Assembly (NCBI RefSeq): GCF_900102435.1
Contig: NZ_FNBU01000004.1
Location: 78,460-142,459, forward strand
Reading direction: 5' to 3'
Length of the DNA stretch: 64,000 bases
Source of the DNA: Sporolituus thermophilus DSM 23256
GTDB taxonomy: Bacteria > Bacillota > Negativicutes > Sporomusales > Thermosinaceae
Below are positions 56,665 to 64,000 of the stretch, piece after piece; within the stretch, counting starts at the first letter, position 1; every line of letters starts with the position of its first letter. Position numbers and translations under genes: made by a program. Below the pieces are notes generated by a model. It was not told the DNA's origin and did not search any database. It saw only the letters and a list, made by a program, of their open reading frames with translations.

Positions 56665-56696
56665 ATAAGGCCACCGAATAGGTGGTCTTATTTTTA
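56665..56696 (+). terminator. Terminator after the 129-residue gene
   Basis: 11-bp stem with one G-T pair around GAATA, then T5. Confidence 0.82.
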
Positions 56697-56806
56697 TACT
56701 CGCTTTCTCCTAATTGATTTTAGTTTAAACAACCAACATTTGGGCGGCGCCAGCCGACGACGGAAGGAGGGAAACGCTTTTCTTCTGTTTGCAAATTCAC
56801 GGTAAA

Positions 56807-56845
56807 ATTTACAAAAACAAAACCCGTTACCGGGCTGGTAACGGG
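56807..56845 (-). terminator. Terminator of the NapH-like gene
   Basis: 9-bp stem CCCGTTACC / GGTAACGGG read on the minus strand, followed by TTTTGTTTTTG. Confidence 0.8.
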
Positions 56846-56851
56846 CGGATA

Positions 56852-57478
56852 TCAAAAGTGCAGCGCCTTTTTGGGGCATGCCGCCACGCAGCGGCCGCAC
56901 TTAAGGCAATCGGGATGCAGGTAACCGCTATCAGTGCTTTTGGTTTCATACGGCGTTAGCCCGAACGGGCAGACTTTGCTGCACAGCTTACAGCTCACGC
57001 ATGCAGCATCTACCCGGAGTGGCTTAGCTTTAGCGCTGAACCAGCTGGCCATTGTACCCATAGGACAGAATGAGCACCACGTCCGGTGATGAAAAAGCAA
57101 GCCAAGAATGATGCCAACCAGTGTGGTGATGAAGATTAGCCGGAGGAACACCAAGCCCATGGCCGGCCAGTCACCCCAGGCATAGTACATTTGCACGGTG
57201 AAAACCGTCATAATAAAGAAAATCATAAACAAGCGAAAGCCCTTACTGCGGAAAAAGGCAGGAATAGGCTTTTTGGGCGAAACCTTAGCTAGAATAGTGT
57301 CGTAAAAGCTGCCGCGCGGGCAGAAGTTGCCGCACCAGTAGCGGCCTTTGAACGGCGCCAGCAATACTGGTGCCAGCATGCACACAATGGCGGTGACTCC
57401 GATTGCGGGATAGAAATAACCAATGGCCAAAAAGGCCAGCAAGATCCAAAATAGGTATGGTTGAATTTTATTTGGCAT
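56852..57478 (-). CDS. NapH-like membrane iron-sulphur protein
   Basis: 208 residues from ATG 57478 (AAGGAAGGTG upstream). Four or five helices, CPMG-type motifs (RGSFYD and WCSFCPMGTM) and two C-terminal [4Fe-4S] motifs CVSCKLCSKVCPFG and CLKCGRCVAACPKKA. NapH-like quinol dehydrogenases pass electrons from the membrane pool. No partner reductase is present here. Confidence 0.87.
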   Translation of the reverse strand: MPNKIQPYLFWILLAFLAIGYFYPAIGVTAIVCMLAPVLLAPFKGRYWCGNFCPRGSFYDTILAKVSPKKPIPAFFRSKGFRLFMIFFIMTVFTVQMYYAWGDWPAMGLVFLRLIFITTLVGIILGLLFHHRTWCSFCPMGTMASWFSAKAKPLRVDAACVSCKLCSKVCPFGLTPYETKSTDSGYLHPDCLKCGRCVAACPKKALHF

Positions 57479-57540
57479 AAATAACACCTTCCTTTCCCGT
57501 ACCCCCTCCCCCGGGGGTGCCATATTTATTATAACCCAAA

Positions 57541-57577
57541 AAAAGCTCCTGCGCAAGTACTTGCAGCAGGAACTTTT
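57541..57577. terminator. Bidirectional terminator
   Basis: Bulged stem AAAAG-TCCTGC-GCAA / TTGC-GCAGGA-CTTTT between the NapH-like gene's upstream side and the protease remnant. Confidence 0.72.
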
Positions 57578-57590
57578 ATCGGCTTTTGGT

Positions 57591-58306
57591 TTATTGACCA
57601 GGCTGGTTGGGTTTATTCGTATCCGGGCCGGGAGGAGGGGGCGGGAGGACGGAACCTTGCTGAGCCATTTTGCGCCGCCGGATTACGAAGTAAACGGTAA
57701 GGCTAACAACGAGGACAGCGGCAATGGCCAAGGCGGCAAGGTAAGGATAATAGTCAGGCCAGTAGCGGCGGTCTTTCCCTTGAGCGATATTATTCTGACA
57801 TTCGGCGATAAGGTCATCCGCCTCGGAATGTTTGGCATAGAGGCGTTTTACTTCTTCGAATTTAGGAAGCGCTTTAGAGTAATAGCCCTGCCAGTAAAAC
57901 TCAAGGCCTTCGCGGTAGGCTTTGTCGGTTAGGCTGGGAGTATTGGTAGCGCCAGATTTGCGGATAAACTCTTGTACCGTTGGTGCTCCCTGGCTACTGG
58001 CTTTTTTATCGGATGAAATAACACCGTGGGCCCAGGACCATTGCAGCGTCGATTTTGGCGACAGTACCTGGTACTGGTCCATAGCCCACAATCCACAAGG
58101 CCTAGTAATAGGCGGCGATGCGGACCCCAGCGGGTTTAGTGATTTTGGCCAGTTTTTCCTCTGCCGACCATTCCTGGGCGGATGCAAAGCAACTGATTTG
58201 GGTGACCAGCAAAACCCCATGCGCGCTATTGGCATGGTGGCGCTATATCTTTCATTTGGGCATGGTGACAAAGGACCAAGGTGAGTGTGAACAACCGCTG
58301 GCGCAT
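57591..58306 (-). pseudogene. Degraded trypsin-like (S1C-type) secreted protease
   Basis: Reading minus, an ATG at 58306 opens a signal-like start. A second frame encodes LLVTQISCFASA then QEWSAEEKLAKITKPAGVRIAAYY and a stop (about 58200-58105). The final frame (57591-58000) encodes APTVQEFIRKSG, a TPR-like helix pair (LEFYWQGYYSKALPKFEEVKRLY), a membrane helix (YLAALAIAAVLVVSLTVYFVI) and a Pro-rich tail, features of tail-anchored HtrA-like proteases. The whole catalytic core is gone. A 226-codon open frame spans the region but its first half is probably not native. Confidence 0.55.
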
Positions 58307-58432
58307 CGCTTCACGACCTTTCATTGTTGATAATACAGGGTATTCAGCGAGTGTGGCCGCGGTTATATGTCCCAAGGATGTATTTTAAAAAAGGGGTATG
58401 CGGACATAAAAAAAACGCCCTCGGTACGGGCG

Positions 58433-59374
58433 TTAACAAGGAACGCGAATTTTGCGGCCATACGAATGAATATAGGCATCGCGAGGTGTGTTCGCGTCAT
58501 CAAAATATATGGTGGCACGATGACGGAATTCCTCACCGCAAAAGTAACGCAAGTCATAAATATGAACGGCTTTACCGTTTTCGGCCTGTTCTTCCTCGAC
58601 ATGCCTGAACGGAGTAAAGGACTGAAAAAACTGACCGAGGAAGGTATTTTGCGCCATTGCGGTTATCTCGGAAATTCTTTGTTTGGATAATTCGGCCCGC
58701 ACGGCAAGTACCGGATAGAGGGCGCCAACTTGTCCCACAAAATAACGGTCAGTTGTTTCAATCACAAAGTCCCAAAAAAAGATTCGCTGCAGGGATGGCA
58801 TAATGGTAACCCGCATAACCGCGTGACCGGCAAAATAGCCGGTTAGCCATTTTGCTGCCCGGTGACGAAGGGCCAGGCGCAGTCCCAGATAAGAAACTAA
58901 CAGGGTAAACGTTGCCAGTGCCACATGGCGCATCGGCAGGGGGTAGGTATACAGGCTAAGCATTAGGAGGATAAGAATTGGATCAAAGACGTTAAGTAGG
59001 TGGCAGCTTTTGCGCTCCTTGCGCAGCGGCCACAGAACGGCGGCGCCGTGGGTATTAAAATAGTCGACTATAATATGGGAAAGGCCGCCGGCAAAAGCCC
59101 AACCGAAAGCTTTGGTAAAAGCTATATCGGGCACAAAAAAACAAAGGCCGGCGGCAATCAACGCCGACCAAGCGGTTACGCCCGGTACGGAGTGCGACAT
59201 GGCGCGATGTTGCCTGAGATAAGCCATTCCGCCGCGTAGGCCGGCGATAATATCCAAGTCTGGCGCTTGTGCGCCAAGGACTGCTGCAATATAAACAGGG
59301 TCACTGGCCGACAGCGGGTGACCGGACAGCCCTGCGACCGCCATGCCAATAAGCGCGTGTGACAAAGTATCCAT
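58433..59374 (-). CDS. YdjM/DUF457-family membrane-bound metal-dependent hydrolase
   Basis: 313 residues from ATG 59374 (GAAGGGGG upstream). MDTLSHALIGMAVAGL with the conserved histidine, QAPDLDIIAGLRGGMAYLRQHRAMSHSVPG with aspartates and histidines, and helices to about residue 170. The soluble tail is less conserved. Activity is unproven in the family, although LexA-regulated members exist in enterics. Confidence 0.85.
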   Translation of the reverse strand: MDTLSHALIGMAVAGLSGHPLSASDPVYIAAVLGAQAPDLDIIAGLRGGMAYLRQHRAMSHSVPGVTAWSALIAAGLCFFVPDIAFTKAFGWAFAGGLSHIIVDYFNTHGAAVLWPLRKERKSCHLLNVFDPILILLMLSLYTYPLPMRHVALATFTLLVSYLGLRLALRHRAAKWLTGYFAGHAVMRVTIMPSLQRIFFWDFVIETTDRYFVGQVGALYPVLAVRAELSKQRISEITAMAQNTFLGQFFQSFTPFRHVEEEQAENGKAVHIYDLRYFCGEEFRHRATIYFDDANTPRDAYIHSYGRKIRVPC

Positions 59375-59528
59375 AACATCCCCCTTCCCCAAAAAAAGTC
59401 CATATTAGTTTACATAACATTATAACATGGGCTCCGGGGCGGTGGTCTATGGTAAGTTATGGCTTGCTCGGTTCTCGATTGTTTTACTGTCGGGCGGGAA
59501 AAATAAAACTAAACGGAGGTGAAAAAAG

Positions 59529-59675
59529 GTGCGGCAAAAAGCAAAAGGCGATACCCGTCCGCTCCTTATGAACAAAGACGGCAGGCTTAACCATGTGGGC
59601 GGCATTGCCGACGATTTAGGCGGCGTCGATCCGGCGGCGGACGCCAACCTTGTCCGTTTGTCCGGAGGGCCCTGA
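59529..59675 (+). CDS. Small hypothetical protein (48 residues)
   Basis: GTG 59529 with GGAGGT at 59515-59520. The peptide is basic at the start (MRQKAKGDTRPLLMNKDG) and glycine/alanine-rich after (NHVGGIADDLGGVDPAADA), with no membrane segment. It is followed at once by a 20-bp terminator, a gene-like layout. No family recognised. Confidence 0.6.
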   Translation: MRQKAKGDTRPLLMNKDGRLNHVGGIADDLGGVDPAADANLVRLSGGP

Positions 59676-59714
59676 AAAAAGAGCAGCTCGCGGTAGCGAG
59701 TTGCTCTTTTTTCA
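59673..59714. terminator. Long terminator hairpin
   Basis: About 19 bp stem with one G-T pair, GGTA loop, T6 on both strands. Ends the 48-residue gene. Confidence 0.9.
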
Positions 59715-59806
59715 GAAGTTCACACAGGTGCGGTTGCCGGCTGGCCATTTTGCGGAGGAAGAGGTATTGGCAAAAAATATATCCAGTATTCGCTAACCTG
59801 GACGTC

Positions 59807-59835
59807 TTGACCGGGCAGGGATTATATATTATTAT
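59807..59835 (+). promoter_or_regulatory. Promoter of the riboswitch-terC transcript
   Basis: TTGACC at 59807-59812, 17-bp spacer, TATTAT at 59830-59835. Start predicted near 59842. Confidence 0.7.
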
Positions 59836-59852
59836 TGGAATGTAACTGAATA

Positions 59853-60034
59853 GTCCCTAAAGGGGAGTAGCTGTCAGATAAGGTCAACAACTCTGCACTT
59901 GCTGCATGGCCTTGTCGTTGGTTAGCCAATAGCGAGACCTTTAGTATATTTACGAAACGAAATATACTAGCAGTAAGGTCTGCCCCTGGGGAAGAATTCC
60001 AAAAGACCTTACGCGGTAAGGTCTTTAATTTTTT
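59853..60034 (+). promoter_or_regulatory. yybP-ykoY manganese riboswitch with terminator
   Basis: The aptamer has the hallmark AAAGGGGAGTAGC (59859-59871) and the second loop GAGACCTTT (59934-59942), as in the yybP-ykoY class that senses Mn2+. The 3' part GCAGTAAGGTCTGCCCCT pairs back (AGGGG with CCCCT). It is followed by the terminator AAAGACCTTAC / GTAAGGTCTTT and T6 (60002-60034). GTAAGGTCT occurs in both the aptamer end and the terminator, so they can be mutually exclusive. Mn2+ should prevent termination and switch on terC. Confidence 0.88.
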
Positions 60035-60126
60035 GATATGGAGGTGCACCGCCAAGCTCAAGACGGCCTTTTAACTGACTGGATTAATGTAATTAGTACA
60101 AAAAAATACGGAAAGGGGTTATTTCG

Positions 60127-60822
60127 ATGGAACTATTGGCAGCGTTAGGTAGTATTACGTTTATTAACCTGATACTAAGTGGCGATAACGCGGTCATCAT
60201 AGCTCTGGCTAGTAGAAACTTACCCCCTGCGCAACGCAAGAAGGCCGTTATTTGGGGTAGCGCCGGAGCCGTTATTTTAAGAATTGTTCTTACCCTTGTT
60301 GCCGCACTGCTGCTTAAAATACCTTATGTGCAGTTTGCAGGCGGTTTGGCATTATTATATATTGCGATTAACCTCCTTGCTGAAGAAAAAAAGGAGGTTT
60401 CCTGCCAGGAAGCTTCCAATTTTATGGAAGCCGTTAAAATCATTCTGTTTGCCGACTTAATTATGAGTCTGGACAATGTGTTGGCCATCGCCGGCATTGC
60501 CGGCGGCAATATGATGCTGCTGATTTTCGGCCTGGCCATGAGCATTCCGCTTGTGGTTTTCGGCAGCCAAATGCTAATGACCCTCATGGACCGCTTCCCG
60601 ATTATCATTTATATCGGCGCCGGTATTTTAGGCTGGACGGCAGCAAAAATGATCGTAGCCGACCAAGCGCTTGGAGCTACGCTTCAGCCCTACGCGTTAA
60701 TAATAGAAATTGGTCTAACGGCATTGGTTATCGCTATTGGTCACTGGCGTAAAACCCGTGGTCACAAGGAAGCTATTACAGGCTCGGTGACAACCTCTTT
60801 CCCTGGGGATACGGAAAAATAA
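60127..60822 (+). CDS. TerC/YjbE-family integral membrane protein, copy 2
   Basis: 231 residues, seven helices. INLILSGDNAVIIALASRNLP and MSLDNVLAIAGIAGGN match copy 1 closely. The manganese riboswitch upstream supports a role in Mn2+ export or homeostasis. ATG follows GAAAGGGGTT. Confidence 0.92.
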   Translation: MELLAALGSITFINLILSGDNAVIIALASRNLPPAQRKKAVIWGSAGAVILRIVLTLVAALLLKIPYVQFAGGLALLYIAINLLAEEKKEVSCQEASNFMEAVKIILFADLIMSLDNVLAIAGIAGGNMMLLIFGLAMSIPLVVFGSQMLMTLMDRFPIIIYIGAGILGWTAAKMIVADQALGATLQPYALIIEIGLTALVIAIGHWRKTRGHKEAITGSVTTSFPGDTEK

Positions 60823-60824
60823 CT

Positions 60825-60862
60825 AAAAGGGCGCCTTACCAAAGTGTTAGGCGCCCTTTTTC
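60825..60862. terminator. Bidirectional terminator between terC and glcF
   Basis: 11-bp stem AAAAGGGCGCC / GGCGCCCTTTT with extended inner pairing and T runs both ways. Confidence 0.85.
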
Positions 60863-60868
60863 CGTGCC

Positions 60869-62164
60869 TCAGCCTTGTTGACCGGCCTGATAAGCCTTAT
60901 CAAGGAGTTGGATGGTATGAACGGCATCTTGCCGCAGATTATTTTGGACCAGGCCGTCAATGATATGCATCCGGCACAGGCCGCAGCTCGTTGCCACCAA
61001 ATCGGCGTCAGTGGCGGCAATGTCGGCGACTTTGCGGTCATTGATTTTCCGGGACAATTCATAGTGCGCCAGGCTGAATGAGCCGCCGGCGCCGCAGCAG
61101 CGGGCCGGTTCTTTCATTTCGACGAAAGTCAGGCCGGGGATGGCCTGGAGGACTTCCCGCGGCTGGCTGGTCACTTTAATCCCGCGCGCCATATGGCATG
61201 GGTCGTGCATCGTGACGGTAGCCTTGACTTCGCCCAAATTGTCGCGGCGAAATTTCACGATATCGACGAGAAATTCGCTTATTTCGTAGGTCTTTTTCGC
61301 CAAATTTTCGGCTCTGGTTCTCATGGCCGGGTCAGCGTGGAACAATTCGGGATACTCCAGTTTCCAGGCTTCCGTACAGGTCGCGCAAGGGGTAACGATA
61401 TAGTCGAGATTGTAGCTGGCGAAGGTTTCAATGTTGTGTTTGGCGAAAACCCGCGCCAAGTCCGGTTCGCCGTTCATGTAGACAGGGATGCCGCAGCAAT
61501 GTTGGAGTCTTGGCAATACCACTTCCGCGTCGTTGGCCTTCAGCACATTAATGACCGACTGGCCAATGTCGGTATAAATATAGTTGACTACACAGCCGGT
61601 GAAAAAGCCGACCCGCAGCTTGGGCTTGTCGACCTTTACGGTCTCGGGATACTGACTGCGCAGCGGAGTGGTGGCGAGAGGGGCGGTAATGCGCTTGCGG
61701 TCGAGACCGGGCATGGGGAAACGGGCGATAGTCGCCAGCCGCCCGGGCAGTTTCTTGAAGGCCAGGGGACCGAAGAGGCCGGCCATTCGCATGCTCAAAT
61801 CAAAGAGGGCGCGATTTTTAAGGAAAGTAAAAACCGCTTTTTTCACAGGATGTTGGCCGCGGGCCCTGACAGCGGCTTCCCGCCCCCGCACAATGAGTTC
61901 GTCGGCTTTTACGCCGCAGGGGCATTTCATGGCGCAGGACTTGCACGAAGTGCAAATCGTCATCAGCTTGGCGAACCGGTCGGTAAAGCCAAGTTGGCCG
62001 TTATTTACCGCGTCCAGCAGCGCCAGTTTACCGCGGGCGACGCCGGTCTCGGTTTTGAGTTCTTTATAAACCGGGCATACTTCCATGCAGTTGCCGCATT
62101 TCATGCAATTGGCCAGGGCATCGCTGATTTGGGCCAATACTTGTTTGGCGTCCGTTTCGCTCAT
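60869..62164 (-). CDS. glcF: Glycolate/lactate oxidase iron-sulphur subunit (GlcF/LutA-like)
   Basis: 431 residues. Two N-terminal [4Fe-4S] motifs CMKCGNCMEVCP and CTSCKSCAMKCPCG. Two C-terminal CCG domains follow: FFTGCVVNYIY with HCCGIP, and HDPCHMARGI with ARCCGAGGSF. It receives electrons from the adjacent flavin subunit. It begins 4 bases after the glcD stop. Confidence 0.9.
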   Translation of the reverse strand: MSETDAKQVLAQISDALANCMKCGNCMEVCPVYKELKTETGVARGKLALLDAVNNGQLGFTDRFAKLMTICTSCKSCAMKCPCGVKADELIVRGREAAVRARGQHPVKKAVFTFLKNRALFDLSMRMAGLFGPLAFKKLPGRLATIARFPMPGLDRKRITAPLATTPLRSQYPETVKVDKPKLRVGFFTGCVVNYIYTDIGQSVINVLKANDAEVVLPRLQHCCGIPVYMNGEPDLARVFAKHNIETFASYNLDYIVTPCATCTEAWKLEYPELFHADPAMRTRAENLAKKTYEISEFLVDIVKFRRDNLGEVKATVTMHDPCHMARGIKVTSQPREVLQAIPGLTFVEMKEPARCCGAGGSFSLAHYELSRKINDRKVADIAATDADLVATSCGLCRMHIIDGLVQNNLRQDAVHTIQLLDKAYQAGQQG

Positions 62165-62167
62165 GGT

Positions 62168-63550
62168 TTACCACTCCCCGACAAGTTTTCCGGGATTGAG
62201 AATGCCGTTGGGATCGAGGGCCTGTTTAATAGCCCGCATAGTCGCCATTCCTACCGGACCAAACTGTTTTTCCATATATTTAAGTTTGCCAAGGCCAATA
62301 CCGTGTTCGCCGCTGAGGGTGCCGCCAAGATTTAGGGCGGCAGTGAAGATTTCATCCATGGCCTGGTATACCCGTTCCGTTTCCTCCTGATTGCGCAGAT
62401 CGCAGACGATGGTTGGATGAAGGTTGCCGTCGCCGGCGTGACCAAAAGTGCCGATGGTTACGCCATATTTAGCGGCGATCTGGCTGACGGCGCGGATCAT
62501 GTCGGGAACCTTGCTGCGCGGCACCGTAGCGTCCTCAACCAAGGTGGTCGGGCGCAGTTTGGCCAATGCCGGCAGCGCGGCGCGGCGGGCCGCCCAAATT
62601 TTATCCCGTTCGACGTCATCCTTGGCCACGATGATTTCAGTTGCCTTATTGGCTTTGAGTTGTTCGCTGACTTTCGCCGCATCCTTTTCCACTACTTCCG
62701 GAATGCCGTCCACTTCAATGAGCAGTACGGCCTCGGCGTCGGTGGGCAGACCGATACGGGCATAATCTTCCACGGTGCGGATGGTCGTATTGTCCATGAT
62801 TTCGAGCGTCGCCGGGATAATCCGATTGGCGATGATATTGGCGACGGCCTTGCCGGCGTTGTCGAGGTCGTCAAAGATGGCGAGAATGCTTTTTTTCGCT
62901 TCCGGAGCAGGGACGAGTTTTACCATGATTTTGGTTATGACCCCTAGTGTTCCTTCCGAGCCAGTCATGAGTTTGGTCAGATCGTAGCCGGCCACGTCTT
63001 TAACGTTTTTGCCGCCGGTATTGAGGATACGGCCATCGGCCAGCACTACCTCAAGACCCATGACATAGTGCTTGGAAACGCCATATTTCAGACCGCGCAG
63101 GCCGCCGGAGTTTTCGGCCACCGTTCCGCCTAAGGTTGCGGTGGCTACCGTGCCCGGATCGGGAGGATAAATGAGGCCGAGTTTTTCTACTTCCCGGTTC
63201 AAATCGGCCACCACAATCCCTGGTTCGGCCACCGCTACCAGGTTGGCGGCATCAATCTCAATAATTTTGTTCATCCGCGTCATAAGCAGTACGATGCCGC
63301 CCTTCATAGGTACAGCGCCGGCGCTGAGATTGGTGCCCGAACCGCGGGGGTAGACAGGGATTTTTTCGCTATTGGCAAGGGCGAGCACCTGCGAAACTTC
63401 GGCCGTACTGCCGGGCATAACTACCGCAGCGGGCGGTTGGCTGAAGCCGGGTGTTGCGTCATAGGAATAGCACATTAGCTCTTCCGTTTGCATCAGAACG
63501 TTTTCCGCCCCGACGATTTGTATCAGTTGGTTGATTATTTCCCTCTCCAT
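62168..63550 (-). CDS. glcD: FAD-linked 2-hydroxyacid oxidase subunit (GlcD-like)
   Basis: 460 residues. The FAD-binding PCMH domain with VYPRGSGTNLSAGAVPMKGGIVL near residue 68, VAENSGGLRGLKYGVSKHYVMGLEVV and the C-terminal GTLSGEHGIGLGKLKYM motif. It oxidises lactate, glycolate or a similar hydroxyacid. AAAGGAG precedes ATG 63550. No etfAB is in view, so a bifurcating lactate dehydrogenase cannot be confirmed. Confidence 0.92.
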   Translation of the reverse strand: MEREIINQLIQIVGAENVLMQTEELMCYSYDATPGFSQPPAAVVMPGSTAEVSQVLALANSEKIPVYPRGSGTNLSAGAVPMKGGIVLLMTRMNKIIEIDAANLVAVAEPGIVVADLNREVEKLGLIYPPDPGTVATATLGGTVAENSGGLRGLKYGVSKHYVMGLEVVLADGRILNTGGKNVKDVAGYDLTKLMTGSEGTLGVITKIMVKLVPAPEAKKSILAIFDDLDNAGKAVANIIANRIIPATLEIMDNTTIRTVEDYARIGLPTDAEAVLLIEVDGIPEVVEKDAAKVSEQLKANKATEIIVAKDDVERDKIWAARRAALPALAKLRPTTLVEDATVPRSKVPDMIRAVSQIAAKYGVTIGTFGHAGDGNLHPTIVCDLRNQEETERVYQAMDEIFTAALNLGGTLSGEHGIGLGKLKYMEKQFGPVGMATMRAIKQALDPNGILNPGKLVGEW

Positions 63551-63668
63551 ACATTACTCCTTTATATTTATAAAAAGTAATAAGATTAAGATAAAAATAA
63601 CAATTCGCGAGCCATAATATTTTTCCTGCGCGCCGCAATTGGTCAGCTATCGGACTTTTGAATTTTTC

Positions 63669-63686
63669 GATAATGATAATTAATGC
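63669..63686. promoter_or_regulatory. Fur-like box between glcD and the IS
   Basis: GATAAT GATAAT TAATGC, two direct hexamers plus a partial third, a Fur/PerR-type site. It may serve the divergent glcD promoter. Confidence 0.45.
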
Positions 63687-63736
63687 CTGGCGGTTAGTGT
63701 AAAATTACTGTAGGATTTTTGAGGAAGAAAAAAGAA

Positions 63737-63800
63737 GAAGACATCACCATCCTTCGACGGGATGAGTAATCCAAAAAGATTACCCAGGGGTGATGTCTTC
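63737..63800 (+). promoter_or_regulatory. Hairpin masking the transposase ribosome-binding site
   Basis: GAAGACATCACC (63737-63748) pairs perfectly with GGTGATGTCTTC (63789-63800), which contains the GGGGTGA site and touches the ATG at 63801. An inner stem GTAATC / GATTAC extends it. Read-through transcripts would be poorly translated. Confidence 0.7.
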
Positions 63801-64000
63801 ATGACAGTATTTATTCGATATATCAAAGAGGTTATCCTTTCGAAGTTGGAAGAAGACGAGAAAGAATTTGAGCGTTTATTGTATGAGATGGATTTTCAGA
63901 AATTTGAGCGGCTGTTACAAAATAAACTACATGACGTAGGGCGCACGATCGTCAAGGCGGTTTTAGAAAAAATGGACCAGCTGATCAAACAAGATAAGAC
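63801..64000 (+). CDS. ISLre2-family (UPF0236) transposase, 5' part
   Basis: 66 codons visible, open at the window edge. MTVFIRYIKEVILSKLEEDE then ERLLYEMDFQKFERLLQNKLHDVGRTIVKAVLEKMDQLIK, helical and charged as in the N-terminus of ISLre2 transposases. The catalytic DDE region would lie outside. ATG follows a masked GGGGTGA. Confidence 0.65.
   Translation, partial: MTVFIRYIKEVILSKLEEDEKEFERLLYEMDFQKFERLLQNKLHDVGRTIVKAVLEKMDQLIKQDK

Larger units (their letters stand above)
63737..64000 (+). mobile_element. ISLre2-type insertion sequence, left part only
   Basis: Contains the start of a UPF0236/ISLre2-family transposase; the element continues past the window. The left terminal repeat and target duplication cannot be fixed here. 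Confidence 0.55.

Noticed and set aside
61193..62335. Long plus-strand open frame (380 codons) opposite glcF
   Set aside because: It is the antisense shadow of glcF/glcD, which have intact motifs and starts. It has no domain of its own.

Overview
This 64 kb window is chromosomal sequence from a GC-rich, anaerobic, spore-forming Firmicute. It fits a Sporomusaceae-like member of the Negativicutes (diderm spore-formers), although no rRNA or other decisive taxonomic marker is present. The pointers are SpoIVFA/SpoIVFB homologues and a Spo0B-like gene (sporulation), minC-minD-minE, an Rnf complex in the order C-D-G-E-A-B as in acetogens and clostridia, a Prp protease beside an L27 with a cleavable N-terminal peptide (a Firmicutes trait), and Firmicutes-type rplU-prp-rpmA-(spo0B-like)-obg synteny. 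The DNA is mostly core genome. Accessory features lie mainly after about 44.9 kb.

Layout. 0-5 kb: carboxylate transporter, family III CoA-transferase, a PH-like membrane protein, a truncated TrkA-type gene and an ArsB/NhaD-like permease. 5.2-10.8 kb: RseC-like protein plus rnfCDGEAB, the ferredoxin:NAD+ oxidoreductase ion pump. 10.8-15.7 kb: a molybdopterin oxidoreductase, then an M20 amidohydrolase divergent from a two-gene DUF3100 membrane system. 15.8-17.2 kb: NusG-II-domain protein, Gx-type membrane protein and DUF4321 protein. 17.2-27.6 kb: the shape and division block maf-radC-mreBCD-mrdA-minCDE-rodA-spoIVFA-spoIVFB. 27.7-37.2 kb: two radical-SAM-linked genes, RNase G, L21 leader, rplU, prp, rpmA, a short Spo0B-like gene, obg, yhbY, proB, proA. 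37.4-44.7 kb: a MacAB-type efflux system, then nadD, an RRM protein, yqeK, an LCP protein, rsfS and an S1-domain protein. 44.8-64 kb: tRNA-Ala(GGC), a stand-alone structured RNA on the minus strand, sugar and acyl metabolism genes, cstA, two TerC paralogues (one under a yybP-ykoY manganese riboswitch), rtcB, a NapH-like ferredoxin, glcD/glcF and the start of an ISLre2-type insertion sequence.

How it works together. Rnf would couple reduced ferredoxin oxidation to NAD+ reduction and an ion gradient. The glcD/glcF pair, the CoA-transferase, the molybdoenzyme and the acyl-CoA ligase feed organic acid and redox metabolism. The mre/min/rod/LCP genes build and position the envelope, and the rplU-obg and nadD-rsfS groups serve ribosome assembly and growth control.

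Most unusual items: (1) an unannotated structured RNA of about 230 nt at 45.84-46.07 kb with its own promoter and terminator, size and shape 6S-like; (2) internally deleted genes that keep both ends (cysK remnant at 53.97-54.10 kb, trypsin-like protease remnant at 57.59-58.31 kb), plus a truncated TrkA gene; (3) a manganese riboswitch on one terC and a Fur-like box before the other; (4) an IS transposase whose ribosome-binding site lies in a 12-bp hairpin; (5) three small genes of 45, 48 and 59 codons. I did not find a clearly new multi-gene defence or biosynthetic system.
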